Shown: piece after piece, positions 51,637 to 61,779 of the stretch
Layout of the letters: each line of letters begins with the position of its first letter
Numbering within the stretch: position 1 is the stretch's first letter
Origin: Dyella_A ginsengisoli
GTDB lineage: Bacteria; Pseudomonadota; Gammaproteobacteria; Xanthomonadales; Rhodanobacteraceae
Assembly: GCF_044904665.1 (NCBI RefSeq)
Contig: NZ_JADIKM010000004.1
Span: 62,001-126,000, forward strand
Length of the DNA stretch: 64,000 nucleotides
Reading direction: 5' to 3'
The notes under the pieces: model-generated
Told to the model about the DNA's origin: nothing
Databases searched by the model: none
Seen by the model: the letters and a program-made list of their open reading frames with translations, nothing else
Program-made: the position numbers and the translations under genes

Positions 51637-53999
51637 GCGCGCTCACCCGCAAGGCGCGGCGCGATCTGTGGCACCTGCGCGGACAGGCGCTGGCGATCGC
51701 GCTGGTGATCGCCGGTGGCGTCGCCACGCTGGTGATGTCGCAGTCCACCTACGCCTCGCTGATGACCACGCGCGCGCAGTTCTATCGCGAGGGCGCGCTG
51801 GCCGACCTGTGGGCGCCGCTGGTGCGCGCGCCCGACACATTGACGCCGCGGCTGGCGGCGATCCCCGGTGTGCAGGCGGTGCAGACGCGCCTGTTGGCGC
51901 CGGGCACGCTCGCGCTGCCCGGCTTCGGTGAGCCGGTGCGGGCCGAGGTGGTGTCGCTGCCGATCGAAGGCGGGCAGCCGCGCCTGAATCGCGTGCAGCT
52001 GCGCAGCGGCCGGCTGCCGTCGCCGGATACGGACAACGAGGTGGTGGTGGGCGAGGCGTTCGCCTCGGCGCATGCGCTGCGCGTGGGCGACCGCGTGCAA
52101 CTGACCCTGCGCGGACGCCAGCGCGCGCTGCGCGTGGTCGGCATCGGAAGCTCGCCGGAGTATGTCTACCAGAGCCCGCCCGGCGCGGTGTTTCCCGACT
52201 TCAAGCGCTTCGTCGTGCTGTGGATGAACCGCCACGCGATGGAGAAGGCGTTGGGCATGGACGGCGCCTTCAACAACGTGGTGCTGCAACTGGCCGGCGG
52301 CGTGTCGGCGGCGCCCACCATCACGGCGCTGGATGCGCTGCTCGCACGCTACGGCGGCGTCGGCGCGTACGGCCGGCACGAGCAGACCTCGGCACGCTAT
52401 CTGGAAGAGGAGATGCGCCAGCTGCGCACCATGGCGCGGCTGTTCCCGGCGATCTTCCTCGGCGTGGCGGCGTTCCTGCTGCACGTGGTGCTGATGCGCC
52501 TGATCGGCACGCAGCGCGAGCAGATCGGCGTGCTCAAGGCGTTCGGCTATCCCGATTACCGCCTTGCCCTGCATTACTTGTCTATCGCCAGCGTCATCGC
52601 GCTGGGCGGGGCTTTGCTGGGCATCGGTGGCGGCGCGTTGCTGGGGAGCTGGCTGGCGCATGTCTACCAGGGCATCTACCGCTTTCCGTTTCTCGCCTAT
52701 GCACTGGACGGGCGCGCAGTGACGGTGGCGTTGGCGGTGAGCCTGTCCGCTGCGGCGGGCGGCGCGCTGATGGCGCTGCGTGCGGCGGCGCGGCTGCCGC
52801 CGGCCGAGGCGATGCGCCCGCCGTCGCCGCCGCGGTTCGGGCCCGCGCTGGTGGAGCGGCTGGGCGTGCAGCGCTGGCTGTCGCCGTCCTCGCGCATTGC
52901 GCTGCGCGACCTGGCGCGTCGTCCGTGGCGCGCGTTCGCTACCGTGACCGGGCTGGCGCTGGCCTCCGCGGTGATGGCGGTGGGACGTTTCCAGGGCGAT
53001 GCCATCGACTACATGGTCGATACCCAGCTGAGCCTGGCGCAGCATCAGGATCTCAGTGTCACCTTCATCGAGCCGGCCTCGCGCGCGGCGCTGTTCGAGC
53101 TGGCCGCGTTGCCGGGTGTGCGCGTGGCCGAGCCGGTGCGCATCGTGCCGGTGCAGCTGGTGCACGGCGCGCGTCGCTATCGCACGGTGATCGAGGGCCT
53201 GCCGCCCGATGCGGTGCTCAGTCGCCCGCGCGACACGCAGCTGCGCCCGCTGGTGCCGCGCGGCGACGGCGTGCTGCTCACCGACTACCTGCGCGACCGC
53301 CTCGCCCTGGCACCGGGCGACACCGTGCAGGTGCAGGCGCTGGACGGCCATCGTCGCCATCGCGAGCTGCGCGTCGCCGGCTTCGTGCCCGAGCCGATCG
53401 GCGCGCAGGGTTACATGGCGCTGGATGCGCTGAACCGCGCGCTGGGCGACGGCGACGTGATCTCCGGCGTGCTGCTCGGCGTGACCCCGGGGACGGAGCC
53501 CGCGCTGTATGCGCGGCTGGATCGGCGGCCGTGGGTGGCGGGCGTCAGTGCGCGCCGCGCCGGCATCCGCAGCTTCTACGCCACCATGGCCGAGAGCATG
53601 CGCGCGTTCACCTGGATCGCCGCGCTGCTCGGCGCGCTGATCAACGTGGGGCTGGTCTACAACGCCGCGCGCATCAGCCTGTCCGAACGCGGCCGCGAAC
53701 TGGCCAGCCTGCGCGTGCTGGGCATGACCGAGGGCGAGGTGAGCGCGCTGCTGCTGGGCGAGCTCGGCGTACTGGTGCTGCTGTCGCTGCCGTTCGGTTT
53801 TGCGGCAGGCTGGGGGCTGTGCTGGCTGATGGTGCAGGGCTTCCAGTCCGAGCTGTTCCGCGTGCCGGTGCGGCTGACCACCGCCACCTACGCGTTCGCC
53901 GGGCTCACCGTGCTGGGCGCCAGCGTGTTCTCGGCGCTGCTGGTGCGCCGGCGCATCGCGCGGCTGGACATGATCGCCGTGCTCAAGACCCGTGAGTGA
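51633..53999 (+). CDS. FtsX-family ABC exporter permease
   Basis: A 788-residue permease with a duplicated MacB-core/FtsX arrangement: two large periplasmic domains and two FtsX three-helix bundles. An N-terminal helix QALAIALVIAGGVATLVMS opens it. The first FtsX bundle lies near 270-400 (ARLFPAIFLGVAAFLLHVVLMRL, then LHYLSIASVIALGGALLG). The second is near 660-780 (WIAALLGALINVGLVYNAAR, ending LVRRRIARLDMIAVLK). GTG start coupled to the ATPase. Much longer than LolC/E. Confidence 0.92.
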
Positions 54000-54008
54000 G
54001 GCCTGCCC

Positions 54009-55199
54009 GTGAAACGCTCCCATCTCGCCGTCGCCACTATCGTTGCCTGCGCCGCGCTCGCCGCGGTGGCGTGGTGGGCGTTGCAGGCGTCGCCGCGGCC
54101 GGTGGAGCTGGCGCGCGTCACGCGCGGCCCGCTGGTGCAGCGTTTCGAGGAGGAAGGCCGCACCCGGCTGCCACGGCGCTGGGTGCTCTCCGCGCCGATC
54201 GCCGGCACGCTGCAGCGCATCGACCTGCTGCCCGGCTCGCCGGTGCATGTCGGTCAGGTGTTGGCGGTGATCGAGCCGCTGCCGGCCGCGCTGATCGATC
54301 CGGCCAACCGCGTGCGACTGGAAGCCGAGGCGCAGGCCGCCGCGGCGGCTCGGCAGGCGGCAGCGCAGCGCCAGGCCGCCGCGCGCAGCGATGCCGCGCT
54401 GGCGCAACGCGACGTGGCGCGCATGCGCACGCTCGGCGCCGGCGGCGTGGTGAGCGTGGCCGCGCTGGACGAGGCCGAAGCGCGTGTGGATCGCGCGCAG
54501 GCGATGGCGGCGGCCGCGGCCGCCGAGCAGCAGGCCGCGGCGCAACAGCATGCGGCGCTACTGGCGCTGCTGCAGGGGCAGGGGCGCGCGGGCGGTCATG
54601 CCGTCGCGCTGCGCTCGCCGATCGACGGTGTGCTGCTGCGTCGTCATCAGGAAAGCGCGGTGGCCGTCGCCGCCGGCCAGCCGCTGCTGCAGGTGGGCGA
54701 TCTGCGCACGCTGCAGGTGATGGTGCAGGCGCTGTCGCAGCAGGCGTTGCGGCTGCATCCGGGCACGCCGGCGCGGATCCTGCGCTGGGGCGGCGATGCG
54801 CCGCTGGACGCCCGCGTCGCCCGGATCGAGCCCGGCGCCTTCACCAAGATCTCCGCGCTCGGCGTGGAGGAACAGCGCACCGAAGTGTGGCTCGACATCA
54901 CCTCGCCGCCCGCGCAGTGGGCCGCGCTCGGCGACGACTTCCGCGTGGAGGTGCAGTTCGAGGTGGCGCGCCAGGCGGACGTGCTGCAGGTGGCTTCGAG
55001 CGCGCTGTTCCGCGACGGCCGCCGCTGGGCGGTCTATCGCGTGGAAGGCGGGCGCGCGCACCTCGTTGTCGTGACGCCGGGGACCGAGGGTGATGGTGCG
55101 ATGGCGATCGCCGCCGGCCTGCGCGAGGGCGACCAGGTGGTGGCCTATCCCGACGATCGGCTGGCCGACGGCCAGCGCGTGCGCGTGGTGGAGCCCTGA
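54009..55199 (+). CDS. Periplasmic adaptor (membrane fusion) protein of the ABC exporter
   Basis: A 396-residue HlyD/MacA-type adaptor. It has an N-terminal membrane anchor (LAVATIVACAALAAVAWWAL) and split biotinyl-lipoyl halves (GTLQRIDLLPGSPVHVGQVLAVIE and RSPIDGVLLRRHQESAVAV). Between them is an Ala/Gln-rich coiled-coil hairpin of about 100 residues, and a beta-barrel domain follows. It starts 9 bp after the permease stop. It should bridge the permease to a TolC-like outer-membrane channel, none of which is encoded here. Confidence 0.9.
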   Translation: MKRSHLAVATIVACAALAAVAWWALQASPRPVELARVTRGPLVQRFEEEGRTRLPRRWVLSAPIAGTLQRIDLLPGSPVHVGQVLAVIEPLPAALIDPANRVRLEAEAQAAAAARQAAAQRQAAARSDAALAQRDVARMRTLGAGGVVSVAALDEAEARVDRAQAMAAAAAAEQQAAAQQHAALLALLQGQGRAGGHAVALRSPIDGVLLRRHQESAVAVAAGQPLLQVGDLRTLQVMVQALSQQALRLHPGTPARILRWGGDAPLDARVARIEPGAFTKISALGVEEQRTEVWLDITSPPAQWAALGDDFRVEVQFEVARQADVLQVASSALFRDGRRWAVYRVEGGRAHLVVVTPGTEGDGAMAIAAGLREGDQVVAYPDDRLADGQRVRVVEP

Positions 55200-55313
55200 C
55201 GCCGCGCACGTGGACGAGGCGTTTGTCCCATCGGGCTCGCGAAGACAAGGAAAGGGCGCCGGCTTGCACCGACGCCCCCGGGTGAGCGGCAGGTCCCTCC
55301 GCCGCGGCGGGTG

Positions 55314-55817
55314 TTACTGCGCCGAGCTGGTCGCGGGCGCCGGATGGCTCTGCTGGAACTCCTTCCACTGCTCGCGGCGGGCCTCGCGCTGGCTGCGCAA
55401 GGTGGCCAGCTGGGCCTTCTGCGCCGGGGTCAGCACGGCGTAGATCTGCGCCTCCAGCTTGGCGTGCTGCTCGATGCGGGCCTGGGTGGCCTGGCCTTCG
55501 GCCTGCGCCAGGCGGGCGGCCGCTGCCTGGTAGCCGACCTGGTCCGGCGTCATCTGCTCGAACGCCTGGCGCTGCGTGCGCAGGGCCTGCCACTGGTCCT
55601 TGTTCTGCGCGCGGGTGGCCTGGGTGATCTGCTTGATGCTGGCCTTCTGCGCGTCGGTGAGGTTGAGCTTGGCGAACGCCTCGTGCATGCCGTGATGGCC
55701 GCGGTGACCGTGACCACCGAAGTGGCGGCCGTCGTGGTCGCCGGTGGCGGCATAGGCTGCACCGGTGAGGGCCAGGGCCGAGGCCAGGATGAAACCGAGG
55801 GAAGTCGTCTTGCGCAT
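55314..55817 (-). CDS. Spy/CpxP-family periplasmic chaperone-like protein
   Basis: A 167-residue periplasmic protein with signal peptide (cleaved after AAYA near 23) and a Gly/His-rich start (RHFGGHGHRGHHGMHE). The helical body carries the two LTxxQ motifs of the family (LTDAQKASI, LTPAQKAQL). Family members dampen CpxA or chaperone unfolded envelope proteins. It is divergent from cpxR with a CpxR box between them, so it is almost surely a Cpx target. His residues near the N-terminus hint at metal binding. Confidence 0.9.
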   Translation of the reverse strand: MRKTTSLGFILASALALTGAAYAATGDHDGRHFGGHGHRGHHGMHEAFAKLNLTDAQKASIKQITQATRAQNKDQWQALRTQRQAFEQMTPDQVGYQAAAARLAQAEGQATQARIEQHAKLEAQIYAVLTPAQKAQLATLRSQREARREQWKEFQQSHPAPATSSAQ

Positions 55818-55891
55818 GGTTGGCACCTTTTCGTGGGTGGGGACTCGTGAGCATTGGACGACACCGCCGCGTGTATGTTCTTTGCGCAAAC

Positions 55892-55906
55892 GTAAAGATG
55901 GGTAAA
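55892..55906 (+). promoter_or_regulatory. CpxR box between the Spy/CpxP gene and cpxR
   Basis: GTAAA-GATGG-GTAAA: a perfect GTAAA-N5-GTAAA direct repeat, the CpxR consensus of enterics. It lies 33 bp before the cpxR start and 75 bp before the Spy/CpxP start. One box may serve both directions. Confidence 0.8.
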
Positions 55907-55938
55907 GCCCGTGGCGCGCGCGCCGCGGACACACTGGA

Positions 55939-56634
55939 ATGACCGTCATGCCACGCATCCTGATCGCCGACGACGACCGTGCCCTGACCCGCCTGCTGGC
56001 CGAGTACCTGCAGCGCGAGGGTTTCACCGTGGACGTGGTGCACGACGGCGAGGGCGCGCTGGCGCATTTGCGCGACAGCGCGCAGCGGCCGGACCTGTTG
56101 ATCCTCGACGTGATGATGCCCGGCCGCGACGGCCTGGACACCCTGCGCGAGCTGCGCATGCAGCAGCGGCTGCCGGTGATCATGCTGTCCGCCCGCGGCG
56201 AACCGGTGGATCGCGTGATCGGGCTGGAACTGGGCGCGGACGACTACCTCGCCAAGCCCTGCCTGCCGCGCGAGCTGCTGGCGCGCGTGCGCGCGCAGCT
56301 GCGTCGGCAGAACCCCGAGGCGGCGGCCAACGTGCAGGTCGGCGTGCTGCGGCTGCAGCCGGGCGATCGCCAGGCCTGGGTGGGCGCGCACGAGCTCAAC
56401 CTCACCGGCGCGGAATTCCAGCTGCTGCTGGCGCTGGCGCAGCGCGCCGGCGAGGTGGTGGACAAGGGCACGCTGACGCGGCTCTCGCTGGGCCGCGAGC
56501 TGGAGCGTTTCGACCGCAGCATCGACGTGCACGTGAGCCGCCTGCGCCACAAGCTGGCCGAGGCGTCGGACGCAGCGCCGCGGATCGAATCGGTGCGCGG
56601 CTCCGGTTATCTGCTGCTGGCGGGGGCGGCATGA
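55939..56634 (+). CDS. cpxR: CpxR-like response regulator
   Basis: An OmpR-family regulator of 231 residues. The receiver has phosphorylation site Asp57 (LLILDVMMPG, from the first Met), the acidic pocket DDD near 11-13 and the switch Lys in YLAKPCLPREL. The C-terminal winged helix has LNLTGAEFQLLLALAQ and DVHVSRLRHKL. A second in-frame ATG at 55948 (MPRILIADDD) is an equally good start. Its stop overlaps the cpxA start by four bases (ATGA). Confidence 0.93.
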   Translation: MTVMPRILIADDDRALTRLLAEYLQREGFTVDVVHDGEGALAHLRDSAQRPDLLILDVMMPGRDGLDTLRELRMQQRLPVIMLSARGEPVDRVIGLELGADDYLAKPCLPRELLARVRAQLRRQNPEAAANVQVGVLRLQPGDRQAWVGAHELNLTGAEFQLLLALAQRAGEVVDKGTLTRLSLGRELERFDRSIDVHVSRLRHKLAEASDAAPRIESVRGSGYLLLAGAA

Positions 56635-58001
56635 ACCCGCTGCGCAGCTCGCTCTACTGGCGCCTGCTGCTGGGCTTCTGCCTGGCCAACCTGGTGGTGC
56701 TGCTCGTCGGTGGCGCGCTGGCGCAGCGCTTCATCGAGTACTCCACCACGGTGGAGATCGACTGGCCCGCGCTGGCGCAGGATGCGCGCGACGCCTATCA
56801 GACCGGCGGCGAGCCGGGGCTGCAGGCGTGGGTGCAGCAGCAGCGGCACGAGGGCATCGAGGCGACGCTGTTCGAGGGCGGCCGCCCGCTGTCGCCGATG
56901 CGCCTGTACGGCCCGATCCAGCGCGACCTGCCGAACCTGCTGGGAGCCGGACACGATCTGCTGATGCAGCCGCGGCCCGGCATGTACCTGGCCGTGCAGG
57001 CGGTGGCCGGCGACGACGGCCGCAGCTACCAGCTGGTCGCGCTCAGCCGTTCGCACACGCGGCTGCGTCACCACGCGCGCCAGGGCATCCTGCTCAGCGT
57101 CCAGACGGCGCTGTCGCTGCTGCTGGTGGGCGCCATCGGCTGGTGGATCGCGCGCAGCGTGGCGCGGCCGGTGGCCGCACTGCGCGCGGCCACGCAGCGG
57201 ATGGCGGCGGGCGAGCTGTCCGCGCGCGTCGGCTGGCGCGGCAGTTCGCGCCGCGACGAGCTGGCCCAGCTGGCCGGCGATTTCGACGCCATGGCCGAGC
57301 GCATCGAGGCGCTGGTCGCGCACGACCGCGGCGTGCTGCAGGATCTCTCGCACGAGCTGCGCTCGCCGCTGGCGCGGCTGCAGCTGATCCTCGATTTCGC
57401 CGAGCGCAGCAGCAGCCCCGCCGAAGCCGCCGGCTACTTCCGCCAGGCCGAGCAGGAGATTGCGCGGCTGGACCGCCTCACCGGCGAGATGCTCGCGCTG
57501 TCGCGGCTGGAAGGGGGCTTGCCGGGCATGCAGGCCGAGTCGGTGGATCTCGCCGCGCTGCTGCGCGATGCCGCTGCGCGCGCCACGCTGGAGGCCCGCG
57601 CGCGACACATCCAGCTCGACGTGCAGGCCGACGCCGAGGCGCGGGTCACCGGCAACGCGCAACTGCTGGAGCGCGCTATCGACAACGTGCTAGGCAACGC
57701 GATCAAGTTCGGCACGCCGGGCACGTCCGTACAGCTGATGCTCGATCGCGTCGATGTCCACCAGGTCGAGCTGACCGTGCGCGACCACGGCCCCGGCGTG
57801 CCGGAGGCGGAGCTGGCCATGCTGTTCCGGCCATTCTTCCGCGGCAGCAACGCGGCCCACGCGGACGGGCTCGGACTGGGGCTGGGCATCGTGCAGCGCG
57901 TGGTGCAGGTGCACGGCGGCAGCGTGCGTGCCGCGAACGCCGAAGACGGCGGCCTCGCGGTGACGCTGCGCCTGCCGCTGGCCGCTGCGGCGTTAAGCTA
58001 G
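56631..58001 (+). CDS. cpxA: CpxA-like sensor histidine kinase
   Basis: A 456-residue kinase. TM1 is near 11-31 (LLLGFCLANLVVLLVGGALA), a ~120-residue periplasmic sensor follows, and TM2 is near 154-176. HAMP follows (RPVAALRAATQRMAAGELSARV), the phospho-acceptor His241 is in LSHELRSPLARLQL (CpxA-like wording), and then N box DNVLGNAIKFGTPG, GPGVP and GLGLGLGIVQRVV. It should sense envelope misfolding and phosphorylate CpxR. The periplasmic domain is shorter than in E. coli CpxA. Confidence 0.93.
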   Translation: MNPLRSSLYWRLLLGFCLANLVVLLVGGALAQRFIEYSTTVEIDWPALAQDARDAYQTGGEPGLQAWVQQQRHEGIEATLFEGGRPLSPMRLYGPIQRDLPNLLGAGHDLLMQPRPGMYLAVQAVAGDDGRSYQLVALSRSHTRLRHHARQGILLSVQTALSLLLVGAIGWWIARSVARPVAALRAATQRMAAGELSARVGWRGSSRRDELAQLAGDFDAMAERIEALVAHDRGVLQDLSHELRSPLARLQLILDFAERSSSPAEAAGYFRQAEQEIARLDRLTGEMLALSRLEGGLPGMQAESVDLAALLRDAAARATLEARARHIQLDVQADAEARVTGNAQLLERAIDNVLGNAIKFGTPGTSVQLMLDRVDVHQVELTVRDHGPGVPEAELAMLFRPFFRGSNAAHADGLGLGLGIVQRVVQVHGGSVRAANAEDGGLAVTLRLPLAAAALS

Positions 58002-58045
58002 CGCGCGCAGGCGCCCGGCCTGCATCGCCTGGCGATGCCTCCACA

Positions 58046-59323
58046 ATGTCCACCTCGGCAACTCCCGCCGGCCCCGCGGCCGACGCCTCGTCCACCGCGA
58101 TCCGCCACGGCACGCCGGCGTTCCACCGCACCAACCTTGCGCTGTTCGCCGCCGGCCTGGCCACGTTCGGCCTGCTGTACTGCGTGCAGCCGCTGATGCC
58201 GCAGTTCAGCCACGACTACGGTGTGAGCGCGGCAACCAGCGCGCTGTCGCTGTCTCTCACCACCGGCGTGCTCGCCTTCGCCATGCTGTTTGCCGGCGCG
58301 CTGTCCGATGCGGTGGGGCGCAAGTCGGTGATGGCCGCCTCGCTGCTGTCCTCGGCGGTGCTGGTGCTGGCCACCGCGCTGGTGCCGGACTGGCACATGC
58401 TGCTGGTGCTGCGCACGCTGCTCGGGCTCACCCTGAGCGGCCTGCCCGCGGTGGCGATGACATATCTGAGCGAGGAGATGCACCCCGATTCCATCGGCCT
58501 TGGCATGGGCCTGTACATCGCCGGCAACGCGATCGGCGGCATGGGCGGTCGACTGGTGGCCGGCGTGCTGGCCGATTACTTCGGCTGGCGCGTGGGCGTG
58601 GCCACGGTGGGCGGCATCGGGCTGGTGTCGGCGCTGCTGTTCTGGGCGAGCCTGCCGCCGTCGCGACATTTCGTGCGCCAGCCGCTGCACCTGCGCAGCC
58701 TGCTGGCGCGCTTCGCCGCGATGTTCCGCGACGCCGCGCTGCCGTGGCTGTTCGCCACCGGCTTTTTGCTGCTGGGCGCGTTCGTCACCGTCTACAACTA
58801 CATCGGCTACCGGCTGCTGGCGCCGCCGTATTCGCTGAGTCAGACGCTGGTCGGCGCGATCTTCAGCGTGTACCTGATCGGCACCTTCAGCTCCGCGTGG
58901 ATGGGCCACCTGGCTGGCCAGCTGGGACGGCGCAAGGTGCTTTGGACGGCGTTCGCGCTGATGCTCCTTGGCGTGGCGCTGACCGCGCTCACCTCGCTGT
59001 GGCTGATCGTGCTGGGCATCGTGGCGATCACCTTCGGCTTCTTCGGCGGCCACTCCATCGCCAGCAGCTGGGTCGGTCGCCGCGCGGGTGCGTCCAAGGC
59101 GCAGGCTTCGTCGATGTACCTGTTCTCGTACTACATGGGATCGAGCCTGGCGGGTGCCGGCGGCGGGCTGTTCTACGCGTCGCACGGGTGGCACGGCGTG
59201 GCTGCGTTCGTCGGTGCGCTGGTGCTGGCCGGGCTGCTGGTGGCGTGGCGGCTCTACCGTGTGCCGCCATTGGTCAACGTGGCGACGCCGCCCACGCCGA
59301 CCAGTCAGGGGGCGATGCCCTGA
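58046..59323 (+). CDS. MFS transporter (YnfM-like, 12 TM)
   Basis: A 425-residue major-facilitator-superfamily exporter with about twelve membrane helices. It has QPLMPQFSHDYGVS after the first, GALSDAVGRKSVMAAS in loop 2-3, and motif C-like GNAIGGMGGRLVAGVLADYFGWR in the fourth-fifth region. It is like the YnfM/DHA1 family of drug or metabolite exporters. The start at 58046 opens after a 44-bp gap from cpxA; the much longer frame upstream reads cpxA out of frame. Possibly under Cpx control by proximity. Confidence 0.9.
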   Translation: MSTSATPAGPAADASSTAIRHGTPAFHRTNLALFAAGLATFGLLYCVQPLMPQFSHDYGVSAATSALSLSLTTGVLAFAMLFAGALSDAVGRKSVMAASLLSSAVLVLATALVPDWHMLLVLRTLLGLTLSGLPAVAMTYLSEEMHPDSIGLGMGLYIAGNAIGGMGGRLVAGVLADYFGWRVGVATVGGIGLVSALLFWASLPPSRHFVRQPLHLRSLLARFAAMFRDAALPWLFATGFLLLGAFVTVYNYIGYRLLAPPYSLSQTLVGAIFSVYLIGTFSSAWMGHLAGQLGRRKVLWTAFALMLLGVALTALTSLWLIVLGIVAITFGFFGGHSIASSWVGRRAGASKAQASSMYLFSYYMGSSLAGAGGGLFYASHGWHGVAAFVGALVLAGLLVAWRLYRVPPLVNVATPPTPTSQGAMP

Positions 59324-59420
59324 GTGAGCTGTGCCTGCGGCGTGATCGGCGCGTCCACGCCGCGCTTCGCCGACCGCCATAGGCCCACGCTTCTCACCAC
59401 ACGCCACACGCCCTCTTGCC

Positions 59421-59440
59421 GTCATTCCCGCGAACGCGGG
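59421..59440. repeat. REP-like hairpin (gtcattcccgcgaacgcggg)
   Basis: cccgcg-aa-cgcggg after gtcatt, a common dispersed intergenic element form in this order. It lies about 100 bp after the MFS gene. Confidence 0.5.
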
Positions 59441-59581
59441 CTCGCGGAGGCAGGAGCCGAAGCGGACGCCGAAGGCGGTCCGAAGGACGACCGCAGGAGC
59501 GGTCGCCATCCACCTTGATCTTGACTCTTTTGCGCTAGGCCGGATCAAAAGCGAAGAGCATTTCGTCCTCCTGCGGAGGGC

Positions 59582-60262
<681 letters not shown>

Positions 60263-60403
60263 GGGCGCCGAAGGCGCACGAAAGCCTTTGCTTTTCCCTT
60301 GCACGTTTACGAGTGGTGCCAGCGAGTTGTAACTAGAGCCCGCACGTCAAGAGGACCAGAGAGGTGAGCGACCACCTGCCATCACCGCCCGGTCTCGCGC
60401 GCC

Positions 60404-61657
60404 TCACCGCGCCCCCGGCGCCAACATCTCCTCCACCGCCCGGTAGTCCCCATCATTCGGCGCCGGCGTGATGTGCAGCAGGTGGGTCATCAGCGGATAG
60501 ACGTCCACGTTCGGGAATTCCTGCACCACCAGGTGCTGGCGGAACGCCGGGCCGTGCGCCAGGAACAGTGCGCGCATCGCCGGATCGGCATTGTCGAAGC
60601 CGTGTTCGCCGTAGATCGGCTTGCCGTGGTGGAGCATCGTGGTGGTGTTGCTGGTGATCAGCCAGCCGACCTGGGCCAGGCAGAACAGCGGCGGTACGCG
60701 CGGGTTGTGTCCGTAGTGCAGGTGGGCGGGAATTTGCGCCTTCTTCCAGCACTGCATGTGCCTGTGCGGCTTGAGCAGGGCGGCCTCGACTTCCGCCTCG
60801 CGACCCGGCGCCGGGATGATTCCGGAGATCGCGCCCGTCGATACCACGCGCGCATGGCCCGGGGTGATCAGGTCGTCGAGGAAGATGCGCTGGTTCGGCG
60901 GCGTCGAGGCCATGCCGTGGTCGGCGACCACGATCAGGTTGATGCGATCGAACAGGCCGCGCTGCTTCAGCCCGGTGACCAGGCGGCTCAGCGCGCTGTC
61001 CACTTCGCCGATGGCGGCGTTGGTTTCCGGCGCATCGGGGCCGTAGTAGTGGCCGGCGGTGTCCACCGCCTCGAAGTACAGCGTGAGCAACTGCGGCCGC
61101 CTGGCGGCGGGAAGATCCAGCCAGGACAGCAGCTTGTCCACGCGCGCGTCGTACGGCATGTCGCCGTCGTAGGTGAGCCAGTGCTCGGGGCGTACGCCGT
61201 GGATCGCCGCCTCGGAGCCGGGCCAGAACATGGTGGCGGTGTGCAGCCCCTGTTTTTCGGCGGTGACCCAGATCGGCTCGGCCTCGTTCCACCAGCGGCC
61301 GTCGCCCACCGCCTGGCGATTGCCCAGGGTGAAGCTGCCCAGCGTCGGGTCATACATCGCGTTGTCGACGATGCCGTGGTTGTCCGGGTAGCGACCGGTG
61401 ACCAGGGTGTAGTGGTTGGGGAAGGTCAGCGAGGGAAACGAAGGCTCCATCGCCTGCGCCCGCACGCCGTCGCTGGCCAGGGTGGACAGCGTGGGCGAGA
61501 TGCCGCGATCGAGGTAGTCGGCGCGAAAACCGTCGATCGATATCAGCAGCAGTGGCGCGGGCGGTGCGGCGTCGGCCTGCACGGCCGGATGCTGCGTGGC
61601 GCAGCCGGCGAGGAGTGCCAGCGCGGCGCAGGAAATCCATCGGGAGAGCAAGTTCAT
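60404..61657 (-). CDS. Nucleotide pyrophosphatase/phosphodiesterase-like lipoprotein (copy 1)
   Basis: A 417-residue alkaline-phosphatase-superfamily enzyme of the NPP type. Lipobox LLAGC near residue 20; ISIDGFRADYLDRG gives the first metal Asp, and the nucleophile Thr is in FPSLTFPNHYTLVTG. The further metal ligands lie in DTAGHYYGPD, VVADHGMAST and YGEHGFDN. It should hydrolyse phosphodiester or pyrophosphate bonds (e.g. nucleotides) at the outer periplasmic face. Start MNLLSRW, ahead of the lipobox. A close paralogue lies next to it (122 bp). Confidence 0.92.
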   Translation of the reverse strand: MNLLSRWISCAALALLAGCATQHPAVQADAAPPAPLLLISIDGFRADYLDRGISPTLSTLASDGVRAQAMEPSFPSLTFPNHYTLVTGRYPDNHGIVDNAMYDPTLGSFTLGNRQAVGDGRWWNEAEPIWVTAEKQGLHTATMFWPGSEAAIHGVRPEHWLTYDGDMPYDARVDKLLSWLDLPAARRPQLLTLYFEAVDTAGHYYGPDAPETNAAIGEVDSALSRLVTGLKQRGLFDRINLIVVADHGMASTPPNQRIFLDDLITPGHARVVSTGAISGIIPAPGREAEVEAALLKPHRHMQCWKKAQIPAHLHYGHNPRVPPLFCLAQVGWLITSNTTTMLHHGKPIYGEHGFDNADPAMRALFLAHGPAFRQHLVVQEFPNVDVYPLMTHLLHITPAPNDGDYRAVEEMLAPGAR

Positions 61658-61779
61658 GGTGGGGCAGGTCGGATGGGGGAGCGGCGCATGATGTGCGAGC
61701 ACCTGCGCCGCGTCATTAGCCCGATTGGCCTATGGCGCTTCGATGTGCCGATGCGCTGCGCAGGCTTCGAGCCGCCCGC

